64,000 bases of DNA from JAVBSX01 sp031549565 (GTDB lineage: Bacteria > Planctomycetota > Planctomycetia > Pirellulales > Thermoguttaceae): the NCBI GenBank assembly GCA_031549565.1, contig JAVBPO010000041.1:62001-126000 (forward strand), written 5' to 3'. A model generated the notes under the pieces. The model worked only from the letters and a program-made list of their open reading frames with translations. It did no database searches and was not told where the DNA came from. Positions 46,229-55,412 of this stretch are shown piece by piece (the first letter of the stretch is position 1; the number at the start of each line of letters is the position of its first letter). Made by a program: the position numbers and the translations under genes.

Positions 46229-46696
46229 TTAATAATTCTTAACTCGGATTTTCACCGTATCGTCTTCCTCGACGGTTTCTTCGACGATGGTCATTCCCCG
46301 CTCCTTCATTTCGGTCACGAGGCGGTTATAGGCGTATTGCTGCGTCACGCGTCCGATCAATTCGTCGCCGATGCGTCGAATCTCGTTTTTCGTCAAGCCG
46401 ACCGCGTCGATCGTCAAGCGAAGCGTCCCACGGATATCCCGGTGGAAAGTCGCCTTGATGTTCCCTTTTTCAACGCTCATCGTTTCGCCGCGATTGCGTG
46501 CGTCGGCAAGAATCTCGCTGTTTTCGAGCGTAATTTCTTCCCGAACCCGCTCATTGGAATCGCGGCACTCGTTGAATGCTTGTACACCATCGGCGGTCAC
46601 GGCGTACCCCAGCGCGGTCACCGAAGCGGTGATCGCCGCCGTAATCAAAGGCCAACTCGTCACGACCAGCGGAGCGATTATTAATACGGTACTCAT
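46229..46696 (-). CDS. DUF1257-like (Ycf35-type) small protein
   Basis: The 155-residue protein has a hydrophobic, Ala/Thr-rich N-terminus (MSTVLIIAPLVVTSWPLITAA) that may be a membrane segment. Its C-terminal part reads RVTQQYAYNRLVTEMKERG then MTIVEETVEEDDTVKIRV. This matches the typical DUF1257 end (Q-x-YAY...G-VVEEEV-DG-I-L). DUF1257 proteins commonly neighbour Ycf46-type AAA ATPases, and one lies two genes upstream here. Function is unknown. Heptad repeats (46701-46728) abut the start codon and no SD is present. Confidence 0.65.
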   Translation of the reverse strand: MSTVLIIAPLVVTSWPLITAAITASVTALGYAVTADGVQAFNECRDSNERVREEITLENSEILADARNRGETMSVEKGNIKATFHRDIRGTLRLTIDAVGLTKNEIRRIGDELIGRVTQQYAYNRLVTEMKERGMTIVEETVEEDDTVKIRVKNY

Positions 46697-46700
46697 GGTG

Positions 46701-46728
46701 ATTATGAATTATGAATTGTGAATTTCGA
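46701..46728. repeat. ATTATGA heptad array
   Basis: Four units (ATTATGA, ATTATGA, ATTGTGA, ATTTCGA) occupy almost all of the 35-nt gap between two minus-strand genes. Confidence 0.8.
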
Positions 46729-46731
46729 CAA

Positions 46732-47811
46732 CTATTCCAGTTCGTTTTTTTCGCCGGCTCCCAAGCTTCCCGAGGTGTGCTTGACGGTCCAGCCGTGTTT
46801 GAGGGAATTTCGTTTCGCGGAAAAACGAAACAGGGGAAGGGAAATCAGGATTCCGATTGTACAAATTCCGCCCCAGAATCGCAACCGCCGACTCACAGAG
46901 ACGTCTTTTCGGGCGAGTGCCAGTCGGGACAATGTGTCTCGGAGTTGCGTTTCCCGCGTGTGCGCAATGAATCGATTCCCATTTCCGTAAATCTGTGTTC
47001 CGGGCGGCCAATCGGGAATCCACGTCGCACGTTCTCGTTCCGAAATCCGCGAAACGGATTCGACTTCGTATTCGTATGATTTTTCGTGCTCGATCCGGTC
47101 GGCTGAGGGATACTTAAATTCCCGTCCTTTCGAAGGATAAAGAATGCCGTCAAACGAGGCAAGTTCAAGCACCTCCGAAAAATCGCCGAAAAGATCGCTT
47201 TCCAAACGCATGACGATCGGTTCGGGCTTCATTGAAACATGAACCCGAATATAGTATTCGGTATTTGCGCAAGAACCCGCGATCGGTCGCTCCAAAATAA
47301 ATTTGTCCGGCGAAGGAGAATCAATGATTTTCCACGGAGACGGTGATGTTTCGTTGACCACCGCATCGATCCGCGTCTTTCCATAGCCGATCAATTCCAT
47401 GAACACGAACTCCGCCATTCTGCATTGCATCATGGGAACAATGGGATCGGCGTATTTTTCAACGCGACCTTCCGAAGGCTTGAGATAACCGTTACGTGAA
47501 AAATTTTCCGGAGCAAGGGGATCGACTTTGTCGAACGAATACAGGTTTTGACCGTCGTAAACACGAAATCGGTCCAACTCCCAATCGGTCGCGTTTTTCC
47601 AACGGAAGACCTTCCAGCAAAACCACGGATCGGCACTTGTCGGATCATTCGCGGGGAGCGTGGAAAACTCTTGTAAAGTCTCCACAATCTCGGCGGATTC
47701 GTCGCTGTTGCTTCGGACACGGTAAAGGAATTTCAAACCGACGAGCTTTTCGGAGCGTTGCCGGACCTTAACACCGATCGAATCGGCGGTTTCAGAAAAC
47801 AAAGTGCTCAT
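46732..47811 (-). CDS. Unknown protein with C-terminal membrane anchor
   Basis: The 359-residue protein is soluble-looking over the first 300 residues (VGLKFLYRVRSNSDESAE, FCWKVFRWKNATDWELDRFR), then has one transmembrane helix near residues 307-330 (WGGICTIGILISLPLF). No signal peptide is evident, so it may be tail-anchored facing the cytoplasm. I do not recognise a family. It sits between the Ycf46-like ATPase and the DUF1257-like gene, on the same strand, and probably belongs with them. The leader before ATG is a TCCTGAC heptad array with no SD. Confidence 0.75.
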   Translation of the reverse strand: MSTLFSETADSIGVKVRQRSEKLVGLKFLYRVRSNSDESAEIVETLQEFSTLPANDPTSADPWFCWKVFRWKNATDWELDRFRVYDGQNLYSFDKVDPLAPENFSRNGYLKPSEGRVEKYADPIVPMMQCRMAEFVFMELIGYGKTRIDAVVNETSPSPWKIIDSPSPDKFILERPIAGSCANTEYYIRVHVSMKPEPIVMRLESDLFGDFSEVLELASFDGILYPSKGREFKYPSADRIEHEKSYEYEVESVSRISERERATWIPDWPPGTQIYGNGNRFIAHTRETQLRDTLSRLALARKDVSVSRRLRFWGGICTIGILISLPLFRFSAKRNSLKHGWTVKHTSGSLGAGEKNELE

Positions 47812-47824
47812 GGGAGGATTTGAG

Positions 47825-48083
47825 TGAGGAGTCAGGAGTCAGGAGTCAGAAAACGTAAGCGTTCACGACGACAAGGAGTGTGGGCGTCTCGCCCGCACAG
47901 GGAAAGCTCGGGGCTTGGTTTGCATAGGTTGTCTCCGCTTGCGAAATGGAGCAATATGTCCAAACATTCCCAGTTTCACGTGCGGGCGAGGTGCCCACAC
48001 TCCATTTTTGGTGAACGGATACCAGAAAACAGAGCGTGAAGCGTAAGTGAACGAAAACCTGTCTCCTGTCTCCTGACTCCTTC
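47825..48083. repeat. Nested inverted structure: heptads outside, palindromic element inside
   Basis: The outer arms are CAGGAGT heptads (47825-47849) and CTGTCTC/CTGACTC heptads (48060-48083). Companion motif copies lie at about 47851-47867 and 48033-48053. The inner palindromic element spans 47875-48003: its 24-nt arms (47875-47898, beginning GGAGTGTGGGCG, and 47980-48003) are complementary with two mismatches. The structure fills the gap between the AAA ATPase gene and the unknown membrane protein gene. Confidence 0.8.
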
Positions 48084-48085
48084 TT

Positions 48086-49756
48086 CTACTCCAATTCGAT
48101 TTTTCTACGATATTCCTCGACGGTTTTTTCGCTTAACTCGGAAGCAATGCGAGCCCGGCCCGACGCCCAGTTTCGCAACCGGCCGAGTTCTTCATTCATC
48201 GTTTTCGAAAGCGGTACGGTCGATCGGATCGCCCTTTTCAAAATGTCCATCGTCAACGAACTCTTTGCACTGAACGCGTCGAACAGTGCTGCAATGACCG
48301 CTTCCTCCAGCTCCGCGCCGCTGAATCCGTCGCTGATTTCGGCAAGGGCGTTCAGGTCGAATTCCTCGGCATCCCAATGCCGCTTCACGAGATGGATTCG
48401 CAAAATCTCGACCCGCTCCCGGTGCGTCGGCAGATCGACGAAGAAGATTTCATCGAACCGTCCTTTCCGCAACAACTCCGGCGGCAGATTCGCGATGTTG
48501 TTGGCCGTCGCAATCACGAACACGGGCGCCGTTTTCTCCGAGAGCCAGGTCAATAGCGTTCCAAACACGCGGGCCGAGGTTCCGCCGTCGGAGCTGCCCC
48601 CGGTTCCGGCCAACGCTTTGTCGATTTCATCGATCCACAAAATCGCCGGGGCAACGCTCTCCGCGATCCGGATCGCGCTGCGGACATTTTCCTCGCTGGA
48701 ACCGACCAAGCCGCTGAAAAGCCGACCGAGATCGAAACGGAGCAGCGGCTGCTCCCACATCGCGGAAACCGCCTTGGCGCAGAGACTTTTGCCGCAACCC
48801 TGCACGCCGAGCAGCAGTACGCCGCGCGGTGCCGGCAGACCGAATTGCGCCGCTTCCTCGGAAAGCGCAATCGTCCGCTTCGAGAGCCAATCTTTCAGGT
48901 TTTCAAGACCGGCAACGTTGGAGATCGTTTCCTGCGATTCGTAATACTCCAGCAGGCCGCTTTTTCGGATAATCTGTTGCTTCTCGCCGAAAACGAGCGA
49001 AATGTCCGCCGCATTGAGATGTCCGTTCTGGACAAGCGTTTTGGCGAACACGTTTTCCGCTTCCTTGAGCGTCAGTCCGCGGGCGGCGTTGAGCAAACGG
49101 AGCCGGTCTTCTTTCGGAAGATTGATCCGAACACGCGGATTTTCCTTGACCTCGTCGCAGATTTTGTCGAGAAGCCGCCCGAAGTCTTCGACCGTCGGCA
49201 GCGTGTATTGGAACACCGTAACATCTTTCGAGAGGTCCGGCGAAATTTTCGTCGTCGGCGCGACGATCACCATGGTTTTGTACGAGTCGCGGAAATGATG
49301 AGCCACGTCGCGCAACTTCCGAATCGCCTGGAGATTGCAGCGGTGCTGCTCGTCGGTGAACCGGTGAAAATCCTTGAACAGATAAATGGCGGGCTGGATG
49401 TGTTCCGTAACGGCGTCCATCGCGGCGATCGGATCGGACGTTTTGTTCGCGCGGCCCGACGATTTCTGACCTTCGACATCTCCTCGCATCAAGCCTTCGG
49501 TTACGGTCCAGACGTAAAAATCCTTTTCACGCCGTTTGGCGATGTCGCGGAGCGTTTTTTCGACGCGCTCCTCTTCCCACGTTTCGATGTAGATGATCGG
49601 ATAGCGAGCTCGGATCAAAACGTCCAGTTCGCGCTCCTGACCCGTCAGGCGTACGACCGATGTTTCCGATTCCGAGGGATCGGGAGGCCGCGACACACTG
49701 GGACGGCTCGAAGAAACTGTCGATGTGCTGCCTTCTCGTTGCGATGGACGATTCAT
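48086..49756 (-). CDS. Ycf46-like AAA ATPase
   Basis: The 556-residue protein has two parts. The N-terminal half (RARYPIIYIETWEEER, YLFKDFHRF, LQAIRKLRD) is the degenerate ATPase-like region of Ycf46 proteins. The C-terminal half is an active-looking AAA domain: Walker A GVQGCGKS near residue 315, Walker B WIDEID near 373, a sensor in VIATANN, and an arginine-finger region PPELLRKGRFDEIFFVDLP. Ycf46-type ATPases are probable remodelling enzymes of unknown client. The start overlaps the stop of the upstream small gene as ATGA, with AGGAG upstream. The first 35 residues are Ser/Pro-rich. Confidence 0.88.
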   Translation of the reverse strand: MNRPSQREGSTSTVSSSRPSVSRPPDPSESETSVVRLTGQERELDVLIRARYPIIYIETWEEERVEKTLRDIAKRREKDFYVWTVTEGLMRGDVEGQKSSGRANKTSDPIAAMDAVTEHIQPAIYLFKDFHRFTDEQHRCNLQAIRKLRDVAHHFRDSYKTMVIVAPTTKISPDLSKDVTVFQYTLPTVEDFGRLLDKICDEVKENPRVRINLPKEDRLRLLNAARGLTLKEAENVFAKTLVQNGHLNAADISLVFGEKQQIIRKSGLLEYYESQETISNVAGLENLKDWLSKRTIALSEEAAQFGLPAPRGVLLLGVQGCGKSLCAKAVSAMWEQPLLRFDLGRLFSGLVGSSEENVRSAIRIAESVAPAILWIDEIDKALAGTGGSSDGGTSARVFGTLLTWLSEKTAPVFVIATANNIANLPPELLRKGRFDEIFFVDLPTHRERVEILRIHLVKRHWDAEEFDLNALAEISDGFSGAELEEAVIAALFDAFSAKSSLTMDILKRAIRSTVPLSKTMNEELGRLRNWASGRARIASELSEKTVEEYRRKIELE

Positions 49757-49974
49757 GATGTCAAAGTCTCCTGGAGGTCCGTTTGATTATGCTGGACGAC
49801 TTCCCAATGATTCCGCAATCGCTCGTCCGCCAAGCCCGTTTCACAAAGGAGTGCGAGCAGTTCTCGCGAAAGCCCGAAACATCGAATACGACCATCCGTC
49901 GTAATCGTAATTTCGGTGATATCGGTTTCGAGTTCGGAAGAACGGGACGACTGGGAAATCATGGGCGTTCGCAT
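49753..49974 (-). CDS. Small protein coupled to the AAA ATPase
   Basis: The 73-residue protein has its stop overlapping the ATPase start (ATGA), indicating translational coupling. Its core reads DITEITITTDGRIRCFGLS. This loosely resembles the short DUF2997 proteins that often accompany DUF1257 and Ycf46-type genes (I-x-TI-x-DG-x-I/V-R). This match is tentative. ATG at 49962 is an alternative start. No SD is seen. Confidence 0.6.
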   Translation of the reverse strand: MRTPMISQSSRSSELETDITEITITTDGRIRCFGLSRELLALLCETGLADERLRNHWEVVQHNQTDLQETLTS

Positions 49975-50066
49975 CAGGAGAAAGATCGCGGTCTCTTCTC
50001 CATTTTACGCGGAGAAAAACGGATTTCAATAACGCATGGAATTTCCGGTCAATCAAGGGTGCACTC

Positions 50067-50127
50067 AGGCTTTAGGCTTCAGAATAACAAGGATGGGCCG
50101 ACATCAGAAGCCAGAAGCCAGAAGCCT
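50067..50127. repeat. AGGCTTC / CAGAAGC heptad pair
   Basis: AGGCTTTAGGCTTCAG (50067-50082) can pair with the three CAGAAGC units at 50105-50126. It lies between the gluconolactonase-like gene and the small coupled gene. The rest of the 211-nt gap shows no gene. Confidence 0.8.
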
Positions 50128-50185
50128 TGCAGCGGACTCAATGCGGATTTCGTGAAAAAGATCAAAAATAAGTGAGATAGTACAA

Positions 50186-51118
50186 TTAGCGAGGTCGAAA
50201 AAAATTCGTTTTCGTTCCGACGACGTTCGGCTCGGCGACAAATACTCCTCCGGCGTGAGGTTCTGCTGCGAGTTCTTCTTCCGTAGCACCGTTACTCGCG
50301 GTCGTGATGAACAGCTTGTCGCCGTTTTTCCCGCCGAACGCGAGTGATGTCACCCGCTGTACCGAAACAGAATATCGTGCCAGTATTTCGCCGGTGACAG
50401 GATTCCAGCGGGAAATCGCGGCGCCCATCCAATGAGCGATCCAAAGCATTCCCTCGGCGTCCACGGTCATGCCGTCGGGACGACCGAATCCGGGCGTCGT
50501 CGGGAACACGACCGCGGCGCGGCGGTTGGCAATCGTCCCTTTTTCCCCCTCGTAATCGAACGCGAATACGGTCAACGTCGGCGTGTCGATCCAGTAAAAC
50601 GTCTTACCGTCGGGACTCCAGCCGAGTCCGTTGGAATTCGTCGCGGCGTGAATCCGGCGATCCCCGCTCCGATCCAGGACGAACAACGACGCGGTGTCTT
50701 TCGTTCGCGTTTTGCTGATCGAGCCGAACCAGAAACGTCCTTCCGGCGAACACTTGCCGTCGTTGTAGCGAATATCAATCCGGTCCTTTTCCGGATGAAC
50801 GAGAAGTTCGTCGTGAAGAATCGGCGAAGGATTTTTCGATTTGTGAAACGGAACACTTATACCGCGAATGGAGATTTTTCGAACGCCGTTTTCCGCGGCG
50901 ATCAGGAGCGTCGTGGTCTCACCCGGCTCCTCGGAAACCGGAGCGATGCAACCGACGAGTCCGTCCAAAATGAAGGTTTCGTCGATTGCGGACTGCGGAT
51001 CGAAACGATGCAACAATTTTCCTTCGATGTCGAGCCAATAAAGCCGCTCCTCCCGCGGATGCCAAAACGGACCTTCGCCGAGTACGGCGTGAGCGTCGTA
51101 CAAAAGATCGATTTTCAT
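50186..51118 (-). CDS. SMP-30/gluconolactonase family protein
   Basis: The 310-residue protein is a six-bladed propeller of the SMP-30/LRE family. Metal-site motifs are visible: HAVLGEGPFWHP (Glu), YNDGKCSPEGRFWFGS (Asn/Asp), NGLGWSPDGKTFYWIDT and GFGRPDGMTVDAEGMLWIAHW. These enzymes hydrolyse sugar lactones using a divalent cation. ATG at 51118 is chosen because AAGGA precedes it and the family begins there, although the frame is open upstream. No signal peptide is seen, so it is cytoplasmic. The specific lactone is unknown. Confidence 0.93.
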   Translation of the reverse strand: MKIDLLYDAHAVLGEGPFWHPREERLYWLDIEGKLLHRFDPQSAIDETFILDGLVGCIAPVSEEPGETTTLLIAAENGVRKISIRGISVPFHKSKNPSPILHDELLVHPEKDRIDIRYNDGKCSPEGRFWFGSISKTRTKDTASLFVLDRSGDRRIHAATNSNGLGWSPDGKTFYWIDTPTLTVFAFDYEGEKGTIANRRAAVVFPTTPGFGRPDGMTVDAEGMLWIAHWMGAAISRWNPVTGEILARYSVSVQRVTSLAFGGKNGDKLFITTASNGATEEELAAEPHAGGVFVAEPNVVGTKTNFFRPR

Positions 51119-51211
51119 GGTGAAATTCCTTGTCGTGGTCAATAAAAAACGACGGACAACGTCGCCCAACGTGTCCGCCGTTCGCCCAAATGTGGTGTGA
51201 TGCGTGGTGGT

Positions 51212-51228
51212 CGGGACCACAGGTCCCG
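51212..51228. repeat. Short perfect hairpin downstream of the barrel protein gene
   Basis: CGGGACC (51212-51218) pairs with GGTCCCG (51222-51228) around ACA. It lies 19 nt past the end of the barrel protein gene and may help end its transcript. No T-run follows on the minus strand. Confidence 0.5.
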
Positions 51229-51246
51229 GCTCGTTTGTGGTGTCGT

Positions 51247-52923
51247 TTACATGAGCCACTTGAAGCCGAGTGAGGCGTAGTAATCGGTTTCCCGTTTTGA
51301 GGCGTGGACGTTGTAATCGCTGAACAGAGACGTTCTTCGGCTGCGATCGAGGAAATATTCCAGGCCGACGTTGCCGTGAATGAAGTCCCGGGCGGTGTCG
51401 ACGCCGTATTCCATGATACCGTAAGGCGTTCCCGCGAGATACTCCATACTCGCCGGAGTGCTCTGGCCGCCTAGTTGCGTGCTGTATGCCATTCCCGCGC
51501 GAATCTTCCAATTGCCGCGATAAATCTCCCGATTCGCTCCGAGTCGGAAAAACGTTTTCGTCAGCGAAGCGTCGTCGTAACGGAAAGCCATACCGCTTCC
51601 GAATTCCTGGTATCCGTTTTGCTGGACGTTATTCAGGTCGAGCGCGAGAAACGGTCTCCACAATCCGCCGTACTGGTCGTCAAACGGTCGCGCCAACTCG
51701 AAACTCATCGCGAAGCTGCTCCCGGTCGTCCGGCCCGCGGCGTGTTCGCCCAGCATCGGCGAAGAGCGGCGGCTCGTGTAATCCTGGTATCCGCAGCCGA
51801 GGTATCCCTTCAGTTCGTAAACGCGATTGATGTACGTTCCTCCGTAGAGTCCGAACTGGTAATCGTTGGCCGTGTATCTGGCATAATTCTGTGACAAAAC
51901 CGGATCGGAATATCCGATCACGATGCCGAACGCGGAATTTCGACCGAGATTCATATGTCCGCCGAACTGGACGCCGGTTCGCGAGATATTGTACGAATCC
52001 GAATTCCCGTCGCTGCCGACATCGCTTCCGGCGTAAAACGGCGTCACCCAAAAGTGGATCGGCTCCACCGCGTTCGGACACTGTCCGAAGTATTCGTACA
52101 GCACCGTTCCTTCGACTTCGACCGCATCCCCATCAAACATCAGCGGAGGTTCGGTATAGACGCCGGAATCTTCGATCCGGTATTCCCCGGAGGTTCCCGA
52201 TTCGAGGAAATCGTTGAAATCGAGGAACCGATTCGGTTCCGGCGCGGAATTTCCATATTCCGTGTACATCGAGCCCGGAACGATATATTCGCTGGGAGCG
52301 GGACCGTTCATATCGTACGACACCGCCGATTGATAAACTTGCGTCGGTCGCCAAGTCGAGCCGCGATGCGTTCGGACGTTCCGATTCGGACCGCGAAGCT
52401 GCATCTGATCGAACGCCGGTCGCCAGTACGGATTGACTCCGATCATCAGCGAATTCGCCCGGGAACTTCCCGAGAGTTCTCTCAGAGCTTGTCGATATTG
52501 TCGTTCGGTCGGCACCTGCGAAAGCTTCGACACGAGCGTCCATTGCTCTTTCGTGAGAGCCAGGACCGGCGTGTCGTTCGCTTGGGCACGAAGATCGTTC
52601 GGACCGGTTGACGGCGTCTGTTTTTCCAACGCTTCCGCCAACGCGGCTTGGTTGTGCGAGCGAGAGGATTTGGCGAGCGGATTAACTCCGAAGCCGTTGA
52701 GAATATCCGCGTCGGGGAGCAATTTCGTTGTTCCGGCAACGGCTCTAGCGAAAGCGTCGTTTGCCGTATCCGACCGGCTCTCGGCGGCCACCGCAACCGG
52801 TTCGAATCTTGCGAAGCCGGACAGCAATGATAAAATAATGAATGGGGTAAATAGGAGCGTTTTCGCTTTTCCTGCGACAACGCTCAAACAAATCGAGCGA
52901 ATGATCGAGTTCCGGGGTTTCAT
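51247..52923 (-). CDS. Outer-membrane beta-barrel (autotransporter-like) protein
   Basis: The 558-residue protein starts at ATG 52923, with AAAGGA upstream and a long signal peptide (TLLFTPFIILSLLSGFARF, cut near VAVAA). The N-terminal third is low-complexity or helical. From about residue 280 to the end, alternating aromatic/polar strands (MNLGRNSAFGIVIGYSDP, YQFGLYGGTYINRVYELKG, FFRLGANREIYRGNWKIR) form an autotransporter-type barrel. It ends in YYASLGFKWLM, near the aromatic-terminal signature of outer-membrane barrels. It is evidence that this cell inserts barrels in an outer membrane. The passenger function is unknown. Confidence 0.85.
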   Translation of the reverse strand: MKPRNSIIRSICLSVVAGKAKTLLFTPFIILSLLSGFARFEPVAVAAESRSDTANDAFARAVAGTTKLLPDADILNGFGVNPLAKSSRSHNQAALAEALEKQTPSTGPNDLRAQANDTPVLALTKEQWTLVSKLSQVPTERQYRQALRELSGSSRANSLMIGVNPYWRPAFDQMQLRGPNRNVRTHRGSTWRPTQVYQSAVSYDMNGPAPSEYIVPGSMYTEYGNSAPEPNRFLDFNDFLESGTSGEYRIEDSGVYTEPPLMFDGDAVEVEGTVLYEYFGQCPNAVEPIHFWVTPFYAGSDVGSDGNSDSYNISRTGVQFGGHMNLGRNSAFGIVIGYSDPVLSQNYARYTANDYQFGLYGGTYINRVYELKGYLGCGYQDYTSRRSSPMLGEHAAGRTTGSSFAMSFELARPFDDQYGGLWRPFLALDLNNVQQNGYQEFGSGMAFRYDDASLTKTFFRLGANREIYRGNWKIRAGMAYSTQLGGQSTPASMEYLAGTPYGIMEYGVDTARDFIHGNVGLEYFLDRSRRTSLFSDYNVHASKRETDYYASLGFKWLM

Positions 52924-53398
52924 TGTTAGGGTCCTTTTACAAATGGGCGTTTTGTAATGAAATCGTTCCGCCGTTGAATTCCTTAGATCAACGATAAGCG
53001 GACTGACTCCGAAGACTGGCTTAACGGATTCAATTGCTTTTCGAGGCAATTTCCTCACACCATGAAGAATCGGAACAACTGGACTATCCCTTAATGGAAT
53101 GAAAACCGGCTGGTATCATCGGAACGAAACGCATCCGCGATACAATCGGCCCCGTAAATTTTAACGACAAAAGCAGATCACAACGGTTTTGCGACCTTTA
53201 GCAGAACGGCCTATTCCGGTTATACCGAAAATCACAACGCTATAATCGATACAACTCCTAGGACGCAAGAAATCTGAACGGAGTGTTAATATTGGAAAAA
53301 CCGACAAAATAAGAGGTCTGGTGAATCTGCAAAGAATATATCTCGATCCTAACCGAGTTAGATACGTTTTTTTTGAATTTTTTTCGAAGGAACTTGCG
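52924..53398. other. Divergent intergenic region
   Basis: This 475-bp region lies between a leftward barrel-protein gene and a rightward BON-like gene. It must hold two promoters, but I cannot pick convincing -35/-10 pairs. It has no repeats of the types seen elsewhere and no gene. Confidence 0.6.
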
Positions 53399-54160
53399 AT
53401 GAGTCTCCAATATTCTTTCAAAAGCGTCTATTTTTTCCTGTTTTTTACTTTCGTCGTTTCTTTGGCGACGATCACCGACACGGTTCTCGGCCAATCGAGC
53501 GGGAGCGGAACAGGAACGAGCTCACCGACTTCGTCCTCACCGGGAATGTCGGGGGCGGATCTCCAAGTGTCCGATTTTACGTCCAAAAGCACGGAGATGC
53601 CGACATTTCCAGGATTTGACAAACTCGAAAAAACATCGTTTATTGGGAGAAGCGAGTCGTTTCTCTTTCCGCGAACGAGCGCCGGGGCATCGCAGAGTTC
53701 CTCCAGCCGGAATACGTCGCGAACTTCGGCGGGTGGTACGGCGAGCTACGGGTCTTCCGGAAACACACGAACATCGACGACCGGATCCCGCACGAGCTCA
53801 AGGACGAGCATGGGCAGTTCCCGAAACCGCTCCACAACCGGCATGATGGGCAATCGGGGTGGGATGGGCGGACTTGGGGGAACGAGCACGAACACGGTTC
53901 AGTCGGTCACTTCACTCGGCTATTCGCTCAGCAGCGCAGAACGGTCGTCGGAACCGGTTCGGGCTCCCGTGATCGAGAGCCGGATCAACGCCAGCAAAGT
54001 CAAGCCGCTCGTCCCGGTCACGGTTGAAATCAAGGATTCGACGGCGATTCTTCGCGGCGTCGTCAAAAACGACCACGAACGCAATCTTCTGGAACAATTC
54101 GTCAAACTGGAACCGGGAATCCACAAGGTCCAAAACGAACTTCTTTGTCCGCTGGAGTAG
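53399..54160 (+). CDS. Secreted BON-like domain protein
   Basis: The 253-residue protein has a signal peptide (SVYFFLFFTFVVSLATI, cut near VLGQ). ATG at 53399 is chosen for that and for GAAGGA upstream. The middle is Ser/Thr/Arg/Gly-rich low complexity, including MMGNRGGMGGLGG. The last 55 residues (VTVEIKDSTAILRGVVKNDHER ending IHKVQNEL) have the BON-domain pattern, a small fold associated with membranes and periplasmic proteins. The full role is unknown. Confidence 0.8.
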   Translation: MSLQYSFKSVYFFLFFTFVVSLATITDTVLGQSSGSGTGTSSPTSSSPGMSGADLQVSDFTSKSTEMPTFPGFDKLEKTSFIGRSESFLFPRTSAGASQSSSSRNTSRTSAGGTASYGSSGNTRTSTTGSRTSSRTSMGSSRNRSTTGMMGNRGGMGGLGGTSTNTVQSVTSLGYSLSSAERSSEPVRAPVIESRINASKVKPLVPVTVEIKDSTAILRGVVKNDHERNLLEQFVKLEPGIHKVQNELLCPLE

Positions 54161-54663
54161 CCGATGGAGCGTGCGCGGCGTCCGCGTTTCGGAAAATTTC
54201 ATACACAGTGTGTCAATTCGGTATTTTCTATTTTTCCTGTTTTTCCTGCTTTTCACGATGAATCGTTCTTATTGATTTTTGTATCGTGTAATGAAGAAAA
54301 AAATTGTTCTTTTTGCGGTATTTCGACTGGTATTAATCGTCAAAATAGAGGACAATACGCTCCATCTTCGAGGCGGTAGGGCCGCCAAATCGGACTTCGT
54401 GCATGAGAGTCGTAAGCCGTTTGGAATCGCCAGGAGACGTTGTCCCCGCACAACCTTAAATTGATGCGGATAAGTACGGCGTTTCGACGTCGCAGGGGCG
54501 GCGTCTGCGCCGGGGGTCTCAAAGGACATTGCCACCGACATGCATCGAAGCTCCGAAACGTATTCTCACGGATACGATTCCTCTTCGAAGATTGCTAATT
54601 CGGTTGAAGATTCACAACCGTGAAGTACTTTTCATGCAATGAATCGGATAACAATGTTCCTCT
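54161..54663. other. Intergenic region without convincing gene
   Basis: This 503-bp stretch follows the BON-like gene. It has an AT-rich part with TTTTTCCTG repeats (9-nt step, about 54229-54252) and a GC-rich part with a small GGCG-TCT-GCGCC hairpin near 54490-54510. A 90-codon minus-strand frame (54269-54541) has no protein-like features. Confidence 0.6.
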
Positions 54664-55263
54664 ATGAGAAATTCAGGAGTTCGTGCGCATGACGCATATT
54701 CCATTCCCTCCACAACCGATTCGCGAAAATATCGCGGTCTCACGTTCACCACGATCCCCGACTCCGGCAAATTCGGTCCGGAATTCGATGAGGATCACTA
54801 TGTCTTTACCGCCGGTTCCAGCGGTGTCGTTCGAGTCACGCACTCATATTTGTCCCCCCAAAACCGGAAGCCCCGTTGGGAGACCTCGTTCGTCTCCGGT
54901 GCCTGGTCGGACGAAAACGGCGATCTTTGGATTCCCGTCGTCCGAGGGTATACCTATCGATTCGGTGTCGTCCACCGCCGTGGAGCCGGACGTTACCAAA
55001 TCGCGTATTCCTATGCCTACACGGGGATGATTCCCGTCACGGTGTCCGTTTTCTCGGTCGGATACGATTCGTCGAGGATTCTCAAACGCCAACCTTACCG
55101 AAACGGTTCTTGCGACGCTTTTGACCGTCTGCGAGAAGTCGAGAAAAATCCCAAGCCGGAGCCTGAAAACGGAGAATCGCCTTACGAAGATGCCCTCTCG
55201 ATTGATATCGATCTGTTGGCGCAGATTCATCTCAAAGCACGGGTCACTTCGCGGATCCCCTAA
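54664..55263 (+). CDS. Hypothetical beta-rich protein
   Basis: The 199-residue frame has a credible globular composition with alternating aromatic and polar residues (YVFTAGSSGVVRVTHSYLS, YRFGVVHRRGAGRYQIAYSYAYTG), like a bacterial pre-peptidase or beta-sandwich domain. There is no signal peptide. No SD precedes the ATG, and the true start may differ. Family not recognised. Coding status is probable rather than certain. Confidence 0.6.
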   Translation: MRNSGVRAHDAYSIPSTTDSRKYRGLTFTTIPDSGKFGPEFDEDHYVFTAGSSGVVRVTHSYLSPQNRKPRWETSFVSGAWSDENGDLWIPVVRGYTYRFGVVHRRGAGRYQIAYSYAYTGMIPVTVSVFSVGYDSSRILKRQPYRNGSCDAFDRLREVEKNPKPEPENGESPYEDALSIDIDLLAQIHLKARVTSRIP

Positions 55264-55412
55264 CGAAACCAGAGGCTGTCCGCTTCGCTCACCCCTTGGC
55301 AGACCGGGGATTCCTTGATAGAATTCCAGCTTCCGTCTGTTTTGCCCGTTCCCGATCGTGGGAGCGTGGCAATTTTGTGCCCGTTACAAGTTTATTTTAT
55401 CCGGGAAAACAA

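Noticed and set aside
54269..54541. 90-codon minus-strand frame downstream of the BON-like gene
   Set aside because: No SD, no domain-like pattern, and a composition typical of random frames.
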